DNA of 64,000 nt. Source: Planctomycetota bacterium (GTDB lineage: Bacteria; Planctomycetota; Phycisphaerae; UBA1845; UTPLA1). Made by a program: the position numbers and the translations under genes. Shown here in pieces: positions 1 to 9,013 of this stretch; position 1 is the stretch's first letter, and every line of letters starts with the position of its first letter. Location: positions 17,731 through 81,730 of the forward strand of contig QEVG01000022.1 of the NCBI GenBank assembly GCA_003576905.1, in the 5' to 3' direction. Under the pieces are notes generated by a model. The model had not been told where the DNA came from. It saw only the letters and a program-made list of their open reading frames with translations, and did not search any database.

Positions 1-2
1 AG

Positions 3-1700
3 GTCGGGCGGATTCTGGCCGGGGAGGGGGCATGGGTCACGGTGGTCGGATCGGCGGCCGGACTGCTGCTCGCGGGCGGGTACGCGTGGCTGATGCTGGC
101 GGGGCTTCGGTCATGGTGGTCGGCGGCGGTGAATGCGCCATTTTTGACGCTCGCCATGTCGCCGGCGAGTGCGGCAATTGGTTTTTTTGCGAGCATGGCG
201 ATCGCCATGATCTCGATTGTCTGGGCGGTGCGCGGATTGGCGCGGAGCTCGCCGGCGGCGCTGTTGTCCGGGACGATCGGGGCTCGCAGCCGGTGGGTCT
301 CGCCGCGCAGGCGCTTCGTGCTGCGGGCGCTGGCGGTCGGGTTCTTTGTTCTGTCCGGAAGCCTTTCGGTCGGCGCGTTTCTGTCGGATCGAATCCCGCA
401 GGCGCCGGCGTTTTTCAGCGCGGGGTTTTCGATGCTCGTGGCGCTCCTGCTGGGGATCTGGCTCTGGCTGCTTAGGGAGCCTCGGGGAGGGCGCGCGGGA
501 CCGATCCAACTGACTCCGCGAAAGCTGGCGTTGCGCAACGCGCGGCGACAGCCGGCGCGAAGTCTGCTGGCGGTGGGTCTTGTTGCGTGCGCGACGTTCG
601 TTGTGGTCGCCGTGGGAGCGAGCCGGAAGAGCCCGGATGCGGACGCCGCGCGCCGCAGCGGGGGCACCGGCGGCTATTCGCTTATGGCCGAGAGTGTCGC
701 AGGTCTGCCGTACGATCCGGCCACGGCGGAGGGACGCGCGTCGCTGGGGCTTGGCGATGAAGCGCGGGCGCTCTGCGGAGCCGCCACGATCATGTCGTTT
801 CGGCTCAAGCCGGGCGACGATGCGAGCTGTCTGAACCTGTATAGGGCGCGGCAGCCGAGAATCCTTGGGGCGCGAGGGGCGTTCATCGAACGGGGCGGAT
901 TCCGTTTCTCGACGAGTCTTGCGGCGTCCGCGGAAGAGCGCGCAAATCCGTGGATGTTGCTGAATCGACGGCCGGCAGACGGAGCGATTGCGGCAATCGG
1001 TGATGAGAGCGCGGTGCGCTGGCTGCTGCACCTGGGATTGGGGGATGATCTTCCGATCGCCGACGAGCGGGGCGGCCCGGCAAGACTTCACATCGTCGGG
1101 ATGCTGTCGGGAAGCGTGCTTCAGGGCGAGTTGATCATATCGGAAGAGAACTTCCTCCGGCTTTTTCCGTCGGTGGGCGGGTACGGTGCGTTTCTGATAG
1201 ACGTGCCCGGGGAGGGTGCGGCCCGGCTCGAAGCGGCTCTGGAGAAGGACCTGACGCGGTACGGAATGGACGTGGAGGCGTCGCGGGAGCGGCTGCGGCA
1301 GTATCTTGCGGTGGAGAATACGTACCTTTCGACGTTTCAGACGCTGGGCGGGCTGGGACTCTTGCTGGGTACGATCGGCCTGGCGGCGGTGATGCTGAGG
1401 AACACGTGGGAGCGGCGTGGCGAGACGGCGCTGATGAGGGCGCTGGGGCTGCGTGCGGGCGTCTTGTTCCGGATGGGGCTTGCGGAGCATGTCTCGCTGC
1501 TGCTGGCCGGGCTGGGGGTCGGCACGGCGGCGGCGCTGCTGGCGGTCATGCCCCATGCAATCGGCAGTCCCGGCGACGTGCCCTGGGGGCCGTTGGCATT
1601 GACACTCTTGACCGTGTTTGCAACGGGGACGGTGGTGGGAGGGCTGGCCATTCGTTCGACACTTCGCACTCCGGTGCTCATGTCGCTCCGAAAGGAATGA
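3..1700 (+). CDS. ABC transporter permease, FtsX/MacB family (5' end outside window)
   Basis: The reading frame is open from the first bases of the window, so the N-terminal part is missing; an internal GTG at 42 is not taken as the start because a membrane segment is already under way there. What remains shows membrane helices near the start, a long extracytoplasmic middle part of about 250 residues, and three C-terminal helices. This is the FtsX layout, and the segment ETALMRALGLRAGVLFRMGL is the cytoplasmic coupling stretch typical of the family. Such permeases pair with LolD/MacB-type ATPases to move lipoproteins or peptides or to transmit force. No ATPase is adjacent in the window; it may lie upstream. 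Substrate unknown. Confidence 0.85.
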   Translation, partial: VGRILAGEGAWVTVVGSAAGLLLAGGYAWLMLAGLRSWWSAAVNAPFLTLAMSPASAAIGFFASMAIAMISIVWAVRGLARSSPAALLSGTIGARSRWVSPRRRFVLRALAVGFFVLSGSLSVGAFLSDRIPQAPAFFSAGFSMLVALLLGIWLWLLREPRGGRAGPIQLTPRKLALRNARRQPARSLLAVGLVACATFVVVAVGASRKSPDADAARRSGGTGGYSLMAESVAGLPYDPATAEGRASLGLGDEARALCGAATIMSFRLKPGDDASCLNLYRARQPRILGARGAFIERGGFRFSTSLAASAEERANPWMLLNRRPADGAIAAIGDESAVRWLLHLGLGDDLPIADERGGPARLHIVGMLSGSVLQGELIISEENFLRLFPSVGGYGAFLIDVPGEGAARLEAALEKDLTRYGMDVEASRERLRQYLAVENTYLSTFQTLGGLGLLLGTIGLAAVMLRNTWERRGETALMRALGLRAGVLFRMGLAEHVSLLLAGLGVGTAAALLAVMPHAIGSPGDVPWGPLALTLLTVFATGTVVGGLAIRSTLRTPVLMSLRKE

Positions 1701-1831
1701 AACGGGTCACTTCGACGCGGCAAGCTACGTGTATTTGCATATGTGTTCCGGCGCGACCGGCGGTCCGCGGGAGCAAACTGGTTCTGCATGCGTGAAGGTT
1801 CTCCTCTCTCATTTCCGGTTTGCGGAAGATT

Positions 1832-2941
1832 TCAGACGATCTCGATGGCCAGGGCCTCGGCGACCGCCGTCAGGCGCTCCGCGGTCTGGTCAAGCGGGGC
1901 GTCGAGGGTGGCGATGCGATCCAGCACGCTGAGGCACTCGTCGGCGCCTTCGCCGCGAACGCCGGCGATGGCGACGCAGGGCACTTCGGCGGCCCGGCAC
2001 ATGCGGCCCACGGCTCCGACGACCTTGCCCATCATGGACTGCCGGTCGATGCGGCCTTCTCCGGTGATAACGAGGTCGGCGCGGCCGATCAGAGAGGAGA
2101 GTCCGACGGCTTCGCTGACGAGATCGACGCCCGGCATGAGGACGGCGTTGCAGAGGCCGATGAGCGGAAGTGCCACACCGCCGGCAGCGCCTGTGCCCGG
2201 CTCGGCGCGGAGCAGCCTGCCGGAAGCGGCTTCGAGGAGGTCGGCCCAGTGGGCCAGGCCCGCGTCGAGCAGCCGGACCGCCGCGGGGTCGGCACCCTTC
2301 TGCGGGCCGAAGACGGCGGCTGCGCCGCTGGGTCCGCAGGCGGGATTAAGGACATCGGCCGCGATGGTGACCTGTACCGAATCGAGGCCCTCGGGCGGGC
2401 GATCCCAGACGAAGTAACTGATTTCCGCCAGGGAGCCGCCGCCCGCGCCCGGCGTCATGACGCGTCCCGCGCGGTCGATGAGCGAAAGACCGAGGGCCTG
2501 CATCATGCCCGCGCCGCCGTCGAGCGTGGCGCTGCCGCCGACGGCGAGGATGATCTCGTCCACGCCGCTTTCGATGGCGGCGCGGAGAACCTCGCCAAGG
2601 CCGTAGGTCGTGGTCTTGATGGGATCGCGCTCCTCCGGCGCGAGGAGCGCGTATCCCGCGACGCCGGCCAGCTCGACGATGGCGGTGGCAGCTCTTCGAA
2701 TCAGGCCGACCGTCGTCTCGACGGGTCGCATGAGCGGGTCGCGGGCGGCGACGCGCCGGCGGCTGCCGTGCAGGGCGTCGAGGAGCACGTCGAGCGTTCC
2801 CTCGCCCCCGTCGGCCATCGGGACAACGTGGATTTGTGCCTCCGGGCGGGCACGGCGCACGCCGCGCGCGACGGCCTCGGCGGCGGCGCGCGCGGCGAGG
2901 CAACCTTTGAAGCTGTCGGGGCAGATGACGACGGTCAGCAT
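1832..2941 (-). CDS. glxK: Glycerate 2-kinase (GlxK/GarK family)
   Basis: A 369-residue protein beginning MLTVVICPDSFKGC, which is the family's N-terminal signature, followed by the MADGGEGT motif near residue 50 and GGSATLDGGAGMMQALG mid-chain. The family phosphorylates D-glycerate to 2-phosphoglycerate with ATP, linking glyoxylate or glycerate metabolism to glycolysis in the cytoplasm. Length is normal (about 370-380). The start is set by the signature and by coupling: its ATG shares one base with the TAA stop of the upstream protease gene. It is the last gene of a three-gene operon (metallophosphoesterase, protease, kinase). A shorter or longer start is unlikely. Confidence 0.9.
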   Translation of the reverse strand: MLTVVICPDSFKGCLAARAAAEAVARGVRRARPEAQIHVVPMADGGEGTLDVLLDALHGSRRRVAARDPLMRPVETTVGLIRRAATAIVELAGVAGYALLAPEERDPIKTTTYGLGEVLRAAIESGVDEIILAVGGSATLDGGAGMMQALGLSLIDRAGRVMTPGAGGGSLAEISYFVWDRPPEGLDSVQVTIAADVLNPACGPSGAAAVFGPQKGADPAAVRLLDAGLAHWADLLEAASGRLLRAEPGTGAAGGVALPLIGLCNAVLMPGVDLVSEAVGLSSLIGRADLVITGEGRIDRQSMMGKVVGAVGRMCRAAEVPCVAIAGVRGEGADECLSVLDRIATLDAPLDQTAERLTAVAEALAIEIV

Positions 2942-4422
2942 TACTTCGCCTGAAGGGCCAGTTCGGCCCGGATCAATCGTTCGCCGTCGATGCGCAGCAC
3001 GTGCACGGGAATGAGATCTCCCGAGTTCACCTGTTCGATCAGCGGGCCGAGGGCCGCAAGGGATGTGACGGGCCATCCGCCGAAGAGGGTGATCAGATCT
3101 CCGGCGGAAAGCCCGGCTTCGGCGGCCTGAGTGCCGGGCTCGACGGATTTCACTTCGAGGCCGATGGCCCTGCGCAGTCCCCGGCGGCGGAGGTCCGCGG
3201 GATTCAGTTCGCGGACGTGAATGCCGAATCTCCGCGCCATGAGCGCGGCACTATCCAGTTCGGGGATGGCGAGCATTTTCACGGGTCGAACCGATCGCTC
3301 TCCGCCGCGGAGAAGATCGAGCCGGAGCGTGTTTCCCGGCCGGGCATGGTGGAGGACGCTGAACGCCTCCATGAAGCGCGGCGTGGCGGTGTCGTTGATG
3401 CCAACGACGACGTCGCCGGCCCGCACGCCGGCCTCGTGCGCGGGAGATCCGGGATCAACCGATCGGATAGCGATGCCGGGTGGGTTCGTCCGGGGCTCCT
3501 TGCTGTCAAAATGGATGCCGAACTCGACGCGGCGGAGGCGCTGAATGTCCAGCATGGCGGGAAGCAGGTCGTGGAGGCGATCGACGGGAATGGCGAAGCC
3601 GATGTTCTGCGCGTCGCCGCGAATCGCGGTGTTGATGCCGATGAGTTCGCCCAGGACGTTGAGAAGCGGACCGCCGGAGTTGCCGGGGTTGATGGATGCG
3701 TCGGTCTGGATGAGTCCTGAATAGACCTGGTCGCGCGAGAAGCGCAGCTCCCGGTCGAGGGCGCTGATGATCCCGGTGGTGATGGTGTGCTGATATCCGA
3801 AGGGGTTTCCGATGGCGATGACGGTCTCGCCGGGCATGAGGTCGTCGCTGCGGCCCATTCGGAGGAAGGGGAGGGGCCGGTCGGCGTCGACCTTGAGGAC
3901 GGCGAGATCGTGGCGGCGGTCGCGGGCGATTTCCTCGGCGGGCAGTTCGGTGCCGTCGGCGAAGGTCACTTTTATTTCGGACGCGCGGTCGATCACGTGT
4001 GCGTTGGTGACGATGTATCCGCCCTCGTGGATGACGAAGCCGGAGCCTACGCTGTTGGTCTTGAAGCTGCGCGGGCGCGCCGCGGGGAGGTCGAAGATGT
4101 CTTCGAAGATGCTCTCCACGCCGAACCGGCGCTGCATGGTGACGATGGTGGTGGTGGAGAGATTGACGACCGCCGGGCTGCATTCGCGAAAGACGCGGAC
4201 GGCCGGAGTGATCCTCTGCGCGGCGGCATCCTGGGCGCGGGCGGCGGAGCACACCAGGGCACCGACGATACCGGCGGCCGTGACGCCCATGCGCGGGCGC
4301 AGGGCGCGCCCTGCGGCGCACGTTGGAGGCCGGGGTGGTCGAGAGCGGCCCGCGCTCCGACACATTTTTGGGAGGAGTCGGAGCCACTCCGACGGACGGG
4401 TCCGACGAGGATGAGTGATCAT
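2941..4422 (-). CDS. degP: HtrA/DegP-type periplasmic serine protease with two PDZ domains
   Basis: A 493-residue trypsin-fold protease with the triad His142 (TNAHVID), Asp172 (RHDLAVLKVD) and Ser249 (NPGNSGGPL), followed by two PDZ domains around residues 300-390 and 410-490. The family degrades or refolds damaged envelope proteins. The chosen ATG overlaps the previous stop as ATGA. It leaves a long Arg/Pro-rich leader before a hydrophobic signal (MGVTAAGIVGALVCSAARAQ); a start at 4290 would give a cleaner signal peptide and cannot be excluded. The gene is translationally coupled to the metallophosphoesterase upstream and glycerate kinase downstream. All catalytic residues are present. Confidence 0.93.
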   Translation of the reverse strand: MITHPRRTRPSEWLRLLPKMCRSAGRSRPPRPPTCAAGRALRPRMGVTAAGIVGALVCSAARAQDAAAQRITPAVRVFRECSPAVVNLSTTTIVTMQRRFGVESIFEDIFDLPAARPRSFKTNSVGSGFVIHEGGYIVTNAHVIDRASEIKVTFADGTELPAEEIARDRRHDLAVLKVDADRPLPFLRMGRSDDLMPGETVIAIGNPFGYQHTITTGIISALDRELRFSRDQVYSGLIQTDASINPGNSGGPLLNVLGELIGINTAIRGDAQNIGFAIPVDRLHDLLPAMLDIQRLRRVEFGIHFDSKEPRTNPPGIAIRSVDPGSPAHEAGVRAGDVVVGINDTATPRFMEAFSVLHHARPGNTLRLDLLRGGERSVRPVKMLAIPELDSAALMARRFGIHVRELNPADLRRRGLRRAIGLEVKSVEPGTQAAEAGLSAGDLITLFGGWPVTSLAALGPLIEQVNSGDLIPVHVLRIDGERLIRAELALQAK

Positions 4423-5288
4423 AGGTCCAGCACCTCGTACTGCTTTTCGCGATACGTCGATCCTATGCTTTTGCATACGAGACTTCCCTTGCGGCAGGTT
4501 CGGGCGCGGTGCGAGTGGCCGCAGAACGCGTGGGTGACTTTTGGAAAATCGAGCAGCGTTTCGCCGAGCAGCTCGCTGCCGAGGAATCCGCCGGCAAAGG
4601 CCCAGTTGGGAACGATGGTGGGTGGAACCAGTTCGGCGAAGGGCAGGTGGTGCACCGCGGCGATGACGCGCGATACCCGATCGTGAACTTCCGAAAGATG
4701 CCGCCGAAGCTTGTCGGCCATGCGGCGGGTGAACTCGACGTCGCTCTCGGGGAGGCGCACACGCTCGCCGTCCATCCAGCGGCTGGTGACGTCGAGCGCG
4801 CCCGGCGGCAGATCGGCCTCGTGGCTGAGAAGGTGGCGATGCTTGTCGAAATACGCCGCAGCCCCGGGCCCGACCTTATGCTGATAGAAGCGAAGCGGAA
4901 TCTTCATGCCGGACGGGCGGAATGAGAAGTCGTACCAGCCGACGTTTCCGACGAAGGCAGTGTCTTCGAGGACAAGGGGGCTTTCATCGAGGTAGTGAAC
5001 GCCGTTCCTGCGGCACGCCGCGCTGACGTCGTTCTCGTAGCGCGCGAGCGAATCGGCCCCGCCGACGGTCCAGAGTTCGTGGTTGCCGGCGACGGCCATC
5101 TTGACGCCGCGGAACGGCTCGAAGAGGCCGAAGACTCTGTCCATGACCGTCAAATCGGTCGAGGCGGTGTCTCCGACGAAGAGCAGGCAGTCACCGCCGC
5201 CCGCACAGATTTCCTTGGCGATTTTCTCCGTTGGCTCCCGGCTTCGCGCCACGTTGTAATGGAGGTCGGAAGTGATGATGATCCGCAT
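4419..5288 (-). CDS. Calcineurin-like metallophosphoesterase
   Basis: A 289-residue protein with the metallophosphoesterase blocks in order: SDLHYN near the N-terminus, VGDTAS, GNHELW, an internal AAVHH histidine pair, and GHSHRARTC near the C-terminus. These residues hold a dinuclear metal centre that hydrolyses phosphoesters. There is no signal peptide, so it is probably cytoplasmic. The substrate cannot be inferred. The ATG was chosen because the first beta strand with the DLH motif begins right after it; the open frame extends upstream but without family similarity. It heads an operon with the HtrA protease (4-bp ATGA overlap) and glycerate kinase. Confidence 0.88.
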   Translation of the reverse strand: MRIIITSDLHYNVARSREPTEKIAKEICAGGGDCLLFVGDTASTDLTVMDRVFGLFEPFRGVKMAVAGNHELWTVGGADSLARYENDVSAACRRNGVHYLDESPLVLEDTAFVGNVGWYDFSFRPSGMKIPLRFYQHKVGPGAAAYFDKHRHLLSHEADLPPGALDVTSRWMDGERVRLPESDVEFTRRMADKLRRHLSEVHDRVSRVIAAVHHLPFAELVPPTIVPNWAFAGGFLGSELLGETLLDFPKVTHAFCGHSHRARTCRKGSLVCKSIGSTYREKQYEVLDL

Positions 5289-5432
5289 GAGAGAACCGCT
5301 GACAACCCGTGCCGGCGCCGTCCAGACGAAAACACAAAGCGGACGGAGGACCGAAGCCGGTATACAGAATAGCCGATACCGCATGTCCCGGCATGCCGCG
5401 GCGCGGCGGGATTCCGGGGCCGACGAAAACCC

Positions 5433-6173
5433 ATGAATGTAGTCGTTGAGATTTCCGACCTCCATAAGACCCATCGCCTCGGAGACGAGTCCGTGTTCGC
5501 CCTGCGCGGCGTCGGACTGAGCGTCGATCGCGGCAGGTTCGTGGCCATCATGGGGGCCAGCGGGTCGGGCAAGACCACGCTCATGCACCTCATCGGCGGG
5601 CTGGATCTTCCCGACAAAGGCTCGGTGAAGGTAGACGGCTTGGAGATACCCGCCCTGTCAGACGAGGAGCGGACGCTGTTTCGCCGCCGGCGGCTGGGGA
5701 TCGTCTTCCAGGCGTTCAACCTGTTGCCCTCGCTGAGCGCCCTTGAAAACGTCATGCTCCCGATGCTCGTGGATGGGCGGCCCTACGCGGAGGCCCGGCA
5801 GCGGGCGGATGAACTGATGGCCCAGGTGAACCTGTCGCACCGCCAGCGACACCGCCCCGCGACGCTGTCCGGAGGCGAGCAGCAGCGGGTGGCGATCGCC
5901 CGAGCGCTGACGACCCGGCCGACGTTGATCCTCGCGGACGAGCCGACGGGCAATCTCGATCCGACATCGGCGGCGTCGATCTGGAGGCTGCTGCGGCACC
6001 TGGCGAGCGAGGGCGGCACGACCGTATTGATGGTGACGCACGAGGCGGCGGCGGCGGCGCACGCGGACGTTGTTCACGTACTTAAGGAAGGCCGCTTCAC
6101 TGGCACCATCGAGGCGGGAGGCTGTGCGGATGCGACTCTGGTGGCAACTCGCTACGCGCAACTGGCGGACTAA
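5433..6173 (+). CDS. ABC transporter ATP-binding protein, LolD/MacB type
   Basis: A 246-residue ATPase with Walker A GASGSGKTT (about residue 41), Q-loop VFQAFNLLPSLS, signature LSGGEQQRVAIARAL, Walker B LILADEPTGNLD, and the switch histidine in VMVTHEAA. This is the MacB/LolD/FtsE-like subfamily that works with FtsX-fold permeases. The partner is the next gene, whose start lies inside this gene's 3' end (44-bp overlap), so the two are translationally coupled. The pair probably exports or extracts a lipid-linked or peptide substrate across or from the inner membrane. Its place directly ahead of oleBC-oleD raises the possibility of a link to lipids, but nothing in the sequence proves it. Confidence 0.92.
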   Translation: MNVVVEISDLHKTHRLGDESVFALRGVGLSVDRGRFVAIMGASGSGKTTLMHLIGGLDLPDKGSVKVDGLEIPALSDEERTLFRRRRLGIVFQAFNLLPSLSALENVMLPMLVDGRPYAEARQRADELMAQVNLSHRQRHRPATLSGGEQQRVAIARALTTRPTLILADEPTGNLDPTSAASIWRLLRHLASEGGTTVLMVTHEAAAAAHADVVHVLKEGRFTGTIEAGGCADATLVATRYAQLAD

Positions 6174-8943
6174 GCCGGGCCGCACGGCGCTGACCGGCGC
6201 GGCGGTCGCGCTCGGCGTCGGCGTCGTCGTCTGGGTAACGTGCTGCTACGAATCCGTGCGCCAGGGCGTGACGCGGGTCGTGCTGGAGTGGGTCGGTTCG
6301 GCGCACGTCATTGTCGAGCCGGTCGAGGGCGTCTGGGCCGTATTTTCGCAGGGACTCGAAGCGGAGATCGCGGCGCTTCCGGGCGTGGCGCACACGACGA
6401 TCCGCACGCGGGAGTACGTGGACGCGCGGCCCGCGCCGAAGACGCCCCCGGCGCTGGGAAGCGAACCGAGCCGGTCGCGGCCGTACGAACGGATCGAAGT
6501 CTCGGGAGTCCTGCCCGAGAAGGAAACGGTTTTTCGCACGTACCGAATGGCCGCGGGGCGGTTCTTGAATTCGGACGACGTGGATGCGCTGCTCATTGAG
6601 AAGCTGCTGGCCGAGGAGTTCGGCGCAGGTGTCGGTGACAGGATCGTGCTGCGTTCGCTGCGCGACCTGGAACACACGAAGACATTTACGATCGTGGGAA
6701 TCGTTGACCGCCGGCGGGCGAGTGTGAACCAGGCGCCGATGACCTGGGCCCGGCTGGAGGACGTTCAGGCGCTCTCGGGACTTCCGGGCCGGATCAAGGG
6801 AATCGACGTGATGCTCGCCGACGCGGGCGTGCCGTCGATTCGCGCCGCGGCAGAACGCATCCGCGCGCTGATCGACCGGCACAACGCGCGTCCGCGGAAG
6901 GACGATCACGAATCGGAGTCGTTGAATGTCAAGACGACGGAGACCCAGCACAAGAAACTCGGTGCGGCCCAGGGCCTGTTGCAGTTCATCATGCTGCTCC
7001 TGTCGTGCGTCGTGCTGTTGACGGCGTTTTTTATCATCCTCGCCTCGATGAGCATGGGCGTGACGGAGCGGATCGCCGAATTGGGACTGCTTCGCTGCGT
7101 GGGCGTGACGCGGGGGCAGGTGGCGGGGCTGGTGTTCCTCAGCACGCTGCCGCTGGGGTTGGCGGGAACGATTGTCGGCGTGCCGCTCGGTGTCCTGCTC
7201 CAGTGGATCACCATCGAGAGCGCGCGCGACTACCTCGGCGACCTGGTCATCAACCGGTGGGGCGTCGCGCTGGCGGTGGCGGGCGGGCTGGGTACGACGT
7301 TGCTCGGAGCGGCGGTGCCGGCCGCGAGTGCCATGGCTATTTCACCCGTGGAGGCGGCGCGGGCGTCGGGGGGACATCGCTTTCTGCCGGGTGTCTGGCT
7401 TCTGGCGCTCGTCGGCGCGATTCTGCTGGGCGGGCACGAGTACGTTCAACGCGCAATCAGCCGTTCGGTCGAGGGGTCCTTCGGGACCGTGGCCGTTGGA
7501 AGCCTGCTGCTGCTTTACGGCGGCTGCGCGCTGATCGCGCCGGCGGTCGTCGTGTTGCTGGGGCGGCCGGCGGTGCGCGTCGCGGGGGGGGTTCTGCGGC
7601 TGCGGCCTCAGCTGCTCGGCGATGAGATTGATAAAGCGCCGTACCGATCGGCCGCGATCTGCTGCGGTCTGGCGGTCGGGCTGTCGCTTATCGTGGGGCT
7701 GATCGTCTGGGGCCAGTCGGTGAAAGAGGGCTGGCAGTTTCCGCGGGAGTTTCCGGATGCGATGCTTTACAGCTACGCGCCGATTCCGCTCGAGGAGGTC
7801 CGCGCCCTGCGGGATACGCCGGGCATTACGGACTTCACGGTATGTGACGACTTCGGTTTTTCGCTGAGCAAGCCGAGCAAGCTGTCCATCTTCCGGTCGC
7901 TGTCGATGTTGGAACAGTCGTCGCGGTTTCTGGCGATCGAACCCGAGGAGGGGCTGCGAGCGGTAAAGCTGGCTTTCCTGGAAGGCGACGAGCGGGACGC
8001 GACGGAAAAGCTGAAGGCGGGGGGCCATGTGCTCATCACGCGCGAGTTTTCCCAGGCCCGGGACAAGCATCTCGGCGACACGCTTGAGATTTGGGTGGGT
8101 GACAAGCAGGCGACATTCACGATTGCCGGGGTCGTCGGGTCTCCAGGCCTGGACATCGCCGTGAGTTTTTTCAACGCGACCGAGTATTTCCAGTTTTACG
8201 CGGTGGGAGCGATCTTCGGCACGCTGGACGACGCCGAGAGGCTCTTTGGCCGGCGGTATGGAAAGCTGATGCTCTTTAACTTCCCGAAGGCGGCCACGCC
8301 CGGCGCCGACAAGGACGGAGCGGTCCTCGGATCGACGGATGGCTCGGCGGGATCCGCCGCGCGGCTGACGCCCGCGCAACCGGGCGAGCGGCAGACCTTT
8401 TCCCTCGGGCCGGGACCGATTCCCGAGACGGGTCCGCAGGAGGCCATTGTGAACCGGATGCTCAAGCGACTGGGTTTTCCGCCGAAGGCGTTCGTCACGG
8501 CGCGGGAGCTGAAGACGCAGATCGACGAGAACATCAATCGCGTGACGCTGCTGCTCTCGGCGATACCGGCGGTCGGACTGCTGATTGCGGCGCTGGGGGT
8601 CGCGAACCTGATGGCGGCCAACGTCGCCAGCCGTACGCGGCAGATCGCGGTCCTTCGCGCCATCGGCGTGACGCGGAGGCAGATGGCGCGGATCGTCATC
8701 GGCGAGGCGGTCGTGCTGGGGTTGATCGGTAGTGTCATTGGCGTGGCTCTCGGGATGCTCCTGGCGCGGGCGAGCAACGTGATGACGACGGCGCTATCGG
8801 GATTTGAGCCGGTCTTTGCGATCCACTGGACATTTGTCGCGGCGGGGGCGGGCCTGGCGACGCTGCTCTGTGTCATGGCGGCCTTGGCCCCTGCCGGACG
8901 AGCGAGCCGCACGCGAATCGTGGCGGCCCTGGCCGAGGGATAA
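6130..8943 (+). CDS. ABC transporter permease with duplicated FtsX domain
   Basis: A 937-residue membrane protein with a start helix (ALTGAAVALGVGVVVWVTC), a periplasmic domain, three helices around residues 285-410, further helices, a second large periplasmic domain, and three C-terminal helices: two FtsX units in one chain. The coupling segments ERIAELGLLRCVGVTRGQV and RQIAVLRAIGVTRRQMARIV are repeated, as expected for a tandem FtsX protein. The start at MRLWWQLATRNWRTKPGR is typical of the family; an upstream in-frame start deeper inside the ATPase gene adds only unrelated sequence. It works with the ATPase just upstream. The 70-bp gap to oleBC suggests cotranscription. Confidence 0.9.
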   Translation: MRLWWQLATRNWRTKPGRTALTGAAVALGVGVVVWVTCCYESVRQGVTRVVLEWVGSAHVIVEPVEGVWAVFSQGLEAEIAALPGVAHTTIRTREYVDARPAPKTPPALGSEPSRSRPYERIEVSGVLPEKETVFRTYRMAAGRFLNSDDVDALLIEKLLAEEFGAGVGDRIVLRSLRDLEHTKTFTIVGIVDRRRASVNQAPMTWARLEDVQALSGLPGRIKGIDVMLADAGVPSIRAAAERIRALIDRHNARPRKDDHESESLNVKTTETQHKKLGAAQGLLQFIMLLLSCVVLLTAFFIILASMSMGVTERIAELGLLRCVGVTRGQVAGLVFLSTLPLGLAGTIVGVPLGVLLQWITIESARDYLGDLVINRWGVALAVAGGLGTTLLGAAVPAASAMAISPVEAARASGGHRFLPGVWLLALVGAILLGGHEYVQRAISRSVEGSFGTVAVGSLLLLYGGCALIAPAVVVLLGRPAVRVAGGVLRLRPQLLGDEIDKAPYRSAAICCGLAVGLSLIVGLIVWGQSVKEGWQFPREFPDAMLYSYAPIPLEEVRALRDTPGITDFTVCDDFGFSLSKPSKLSIFRSLSMLEQSSRFLAIEPEEGLRAVKLAFLEGDERDATEKLKAGGHVLITREFSQARDKHLGDTLEIWVGDKQATFTIAGVVGSPGLDIAVSFFNATEYFQFYAVGAIFGTLDDAERLFGRRYGKLMLFNFPKAATPGADKDGAVLGSTDGSAGSAARLTPAQPGERQTFSLGPGPIPETGPQEAIVNRMLKRLGFPPKAFVTARELKTQIDENINRVTLLLSAIPAVGLLIAALGVANLMAANVASRTRQIAVLRAIGVTRRQMARIVIGEAVVLGLIGSVIGVALGMLLARASNVMTTALSGFEPVFAIHWTFVAAGAGLATLLCVMAALAPAGRASRTRIVAALAEG

Positions 8944-9013
8944 CCGCGCCGGTGGACCTCTCGCCGTCGATCGCTCGACTTCCCCGGCGGCTCCAGTTAC
9001 CTTTCGCTCCCCC

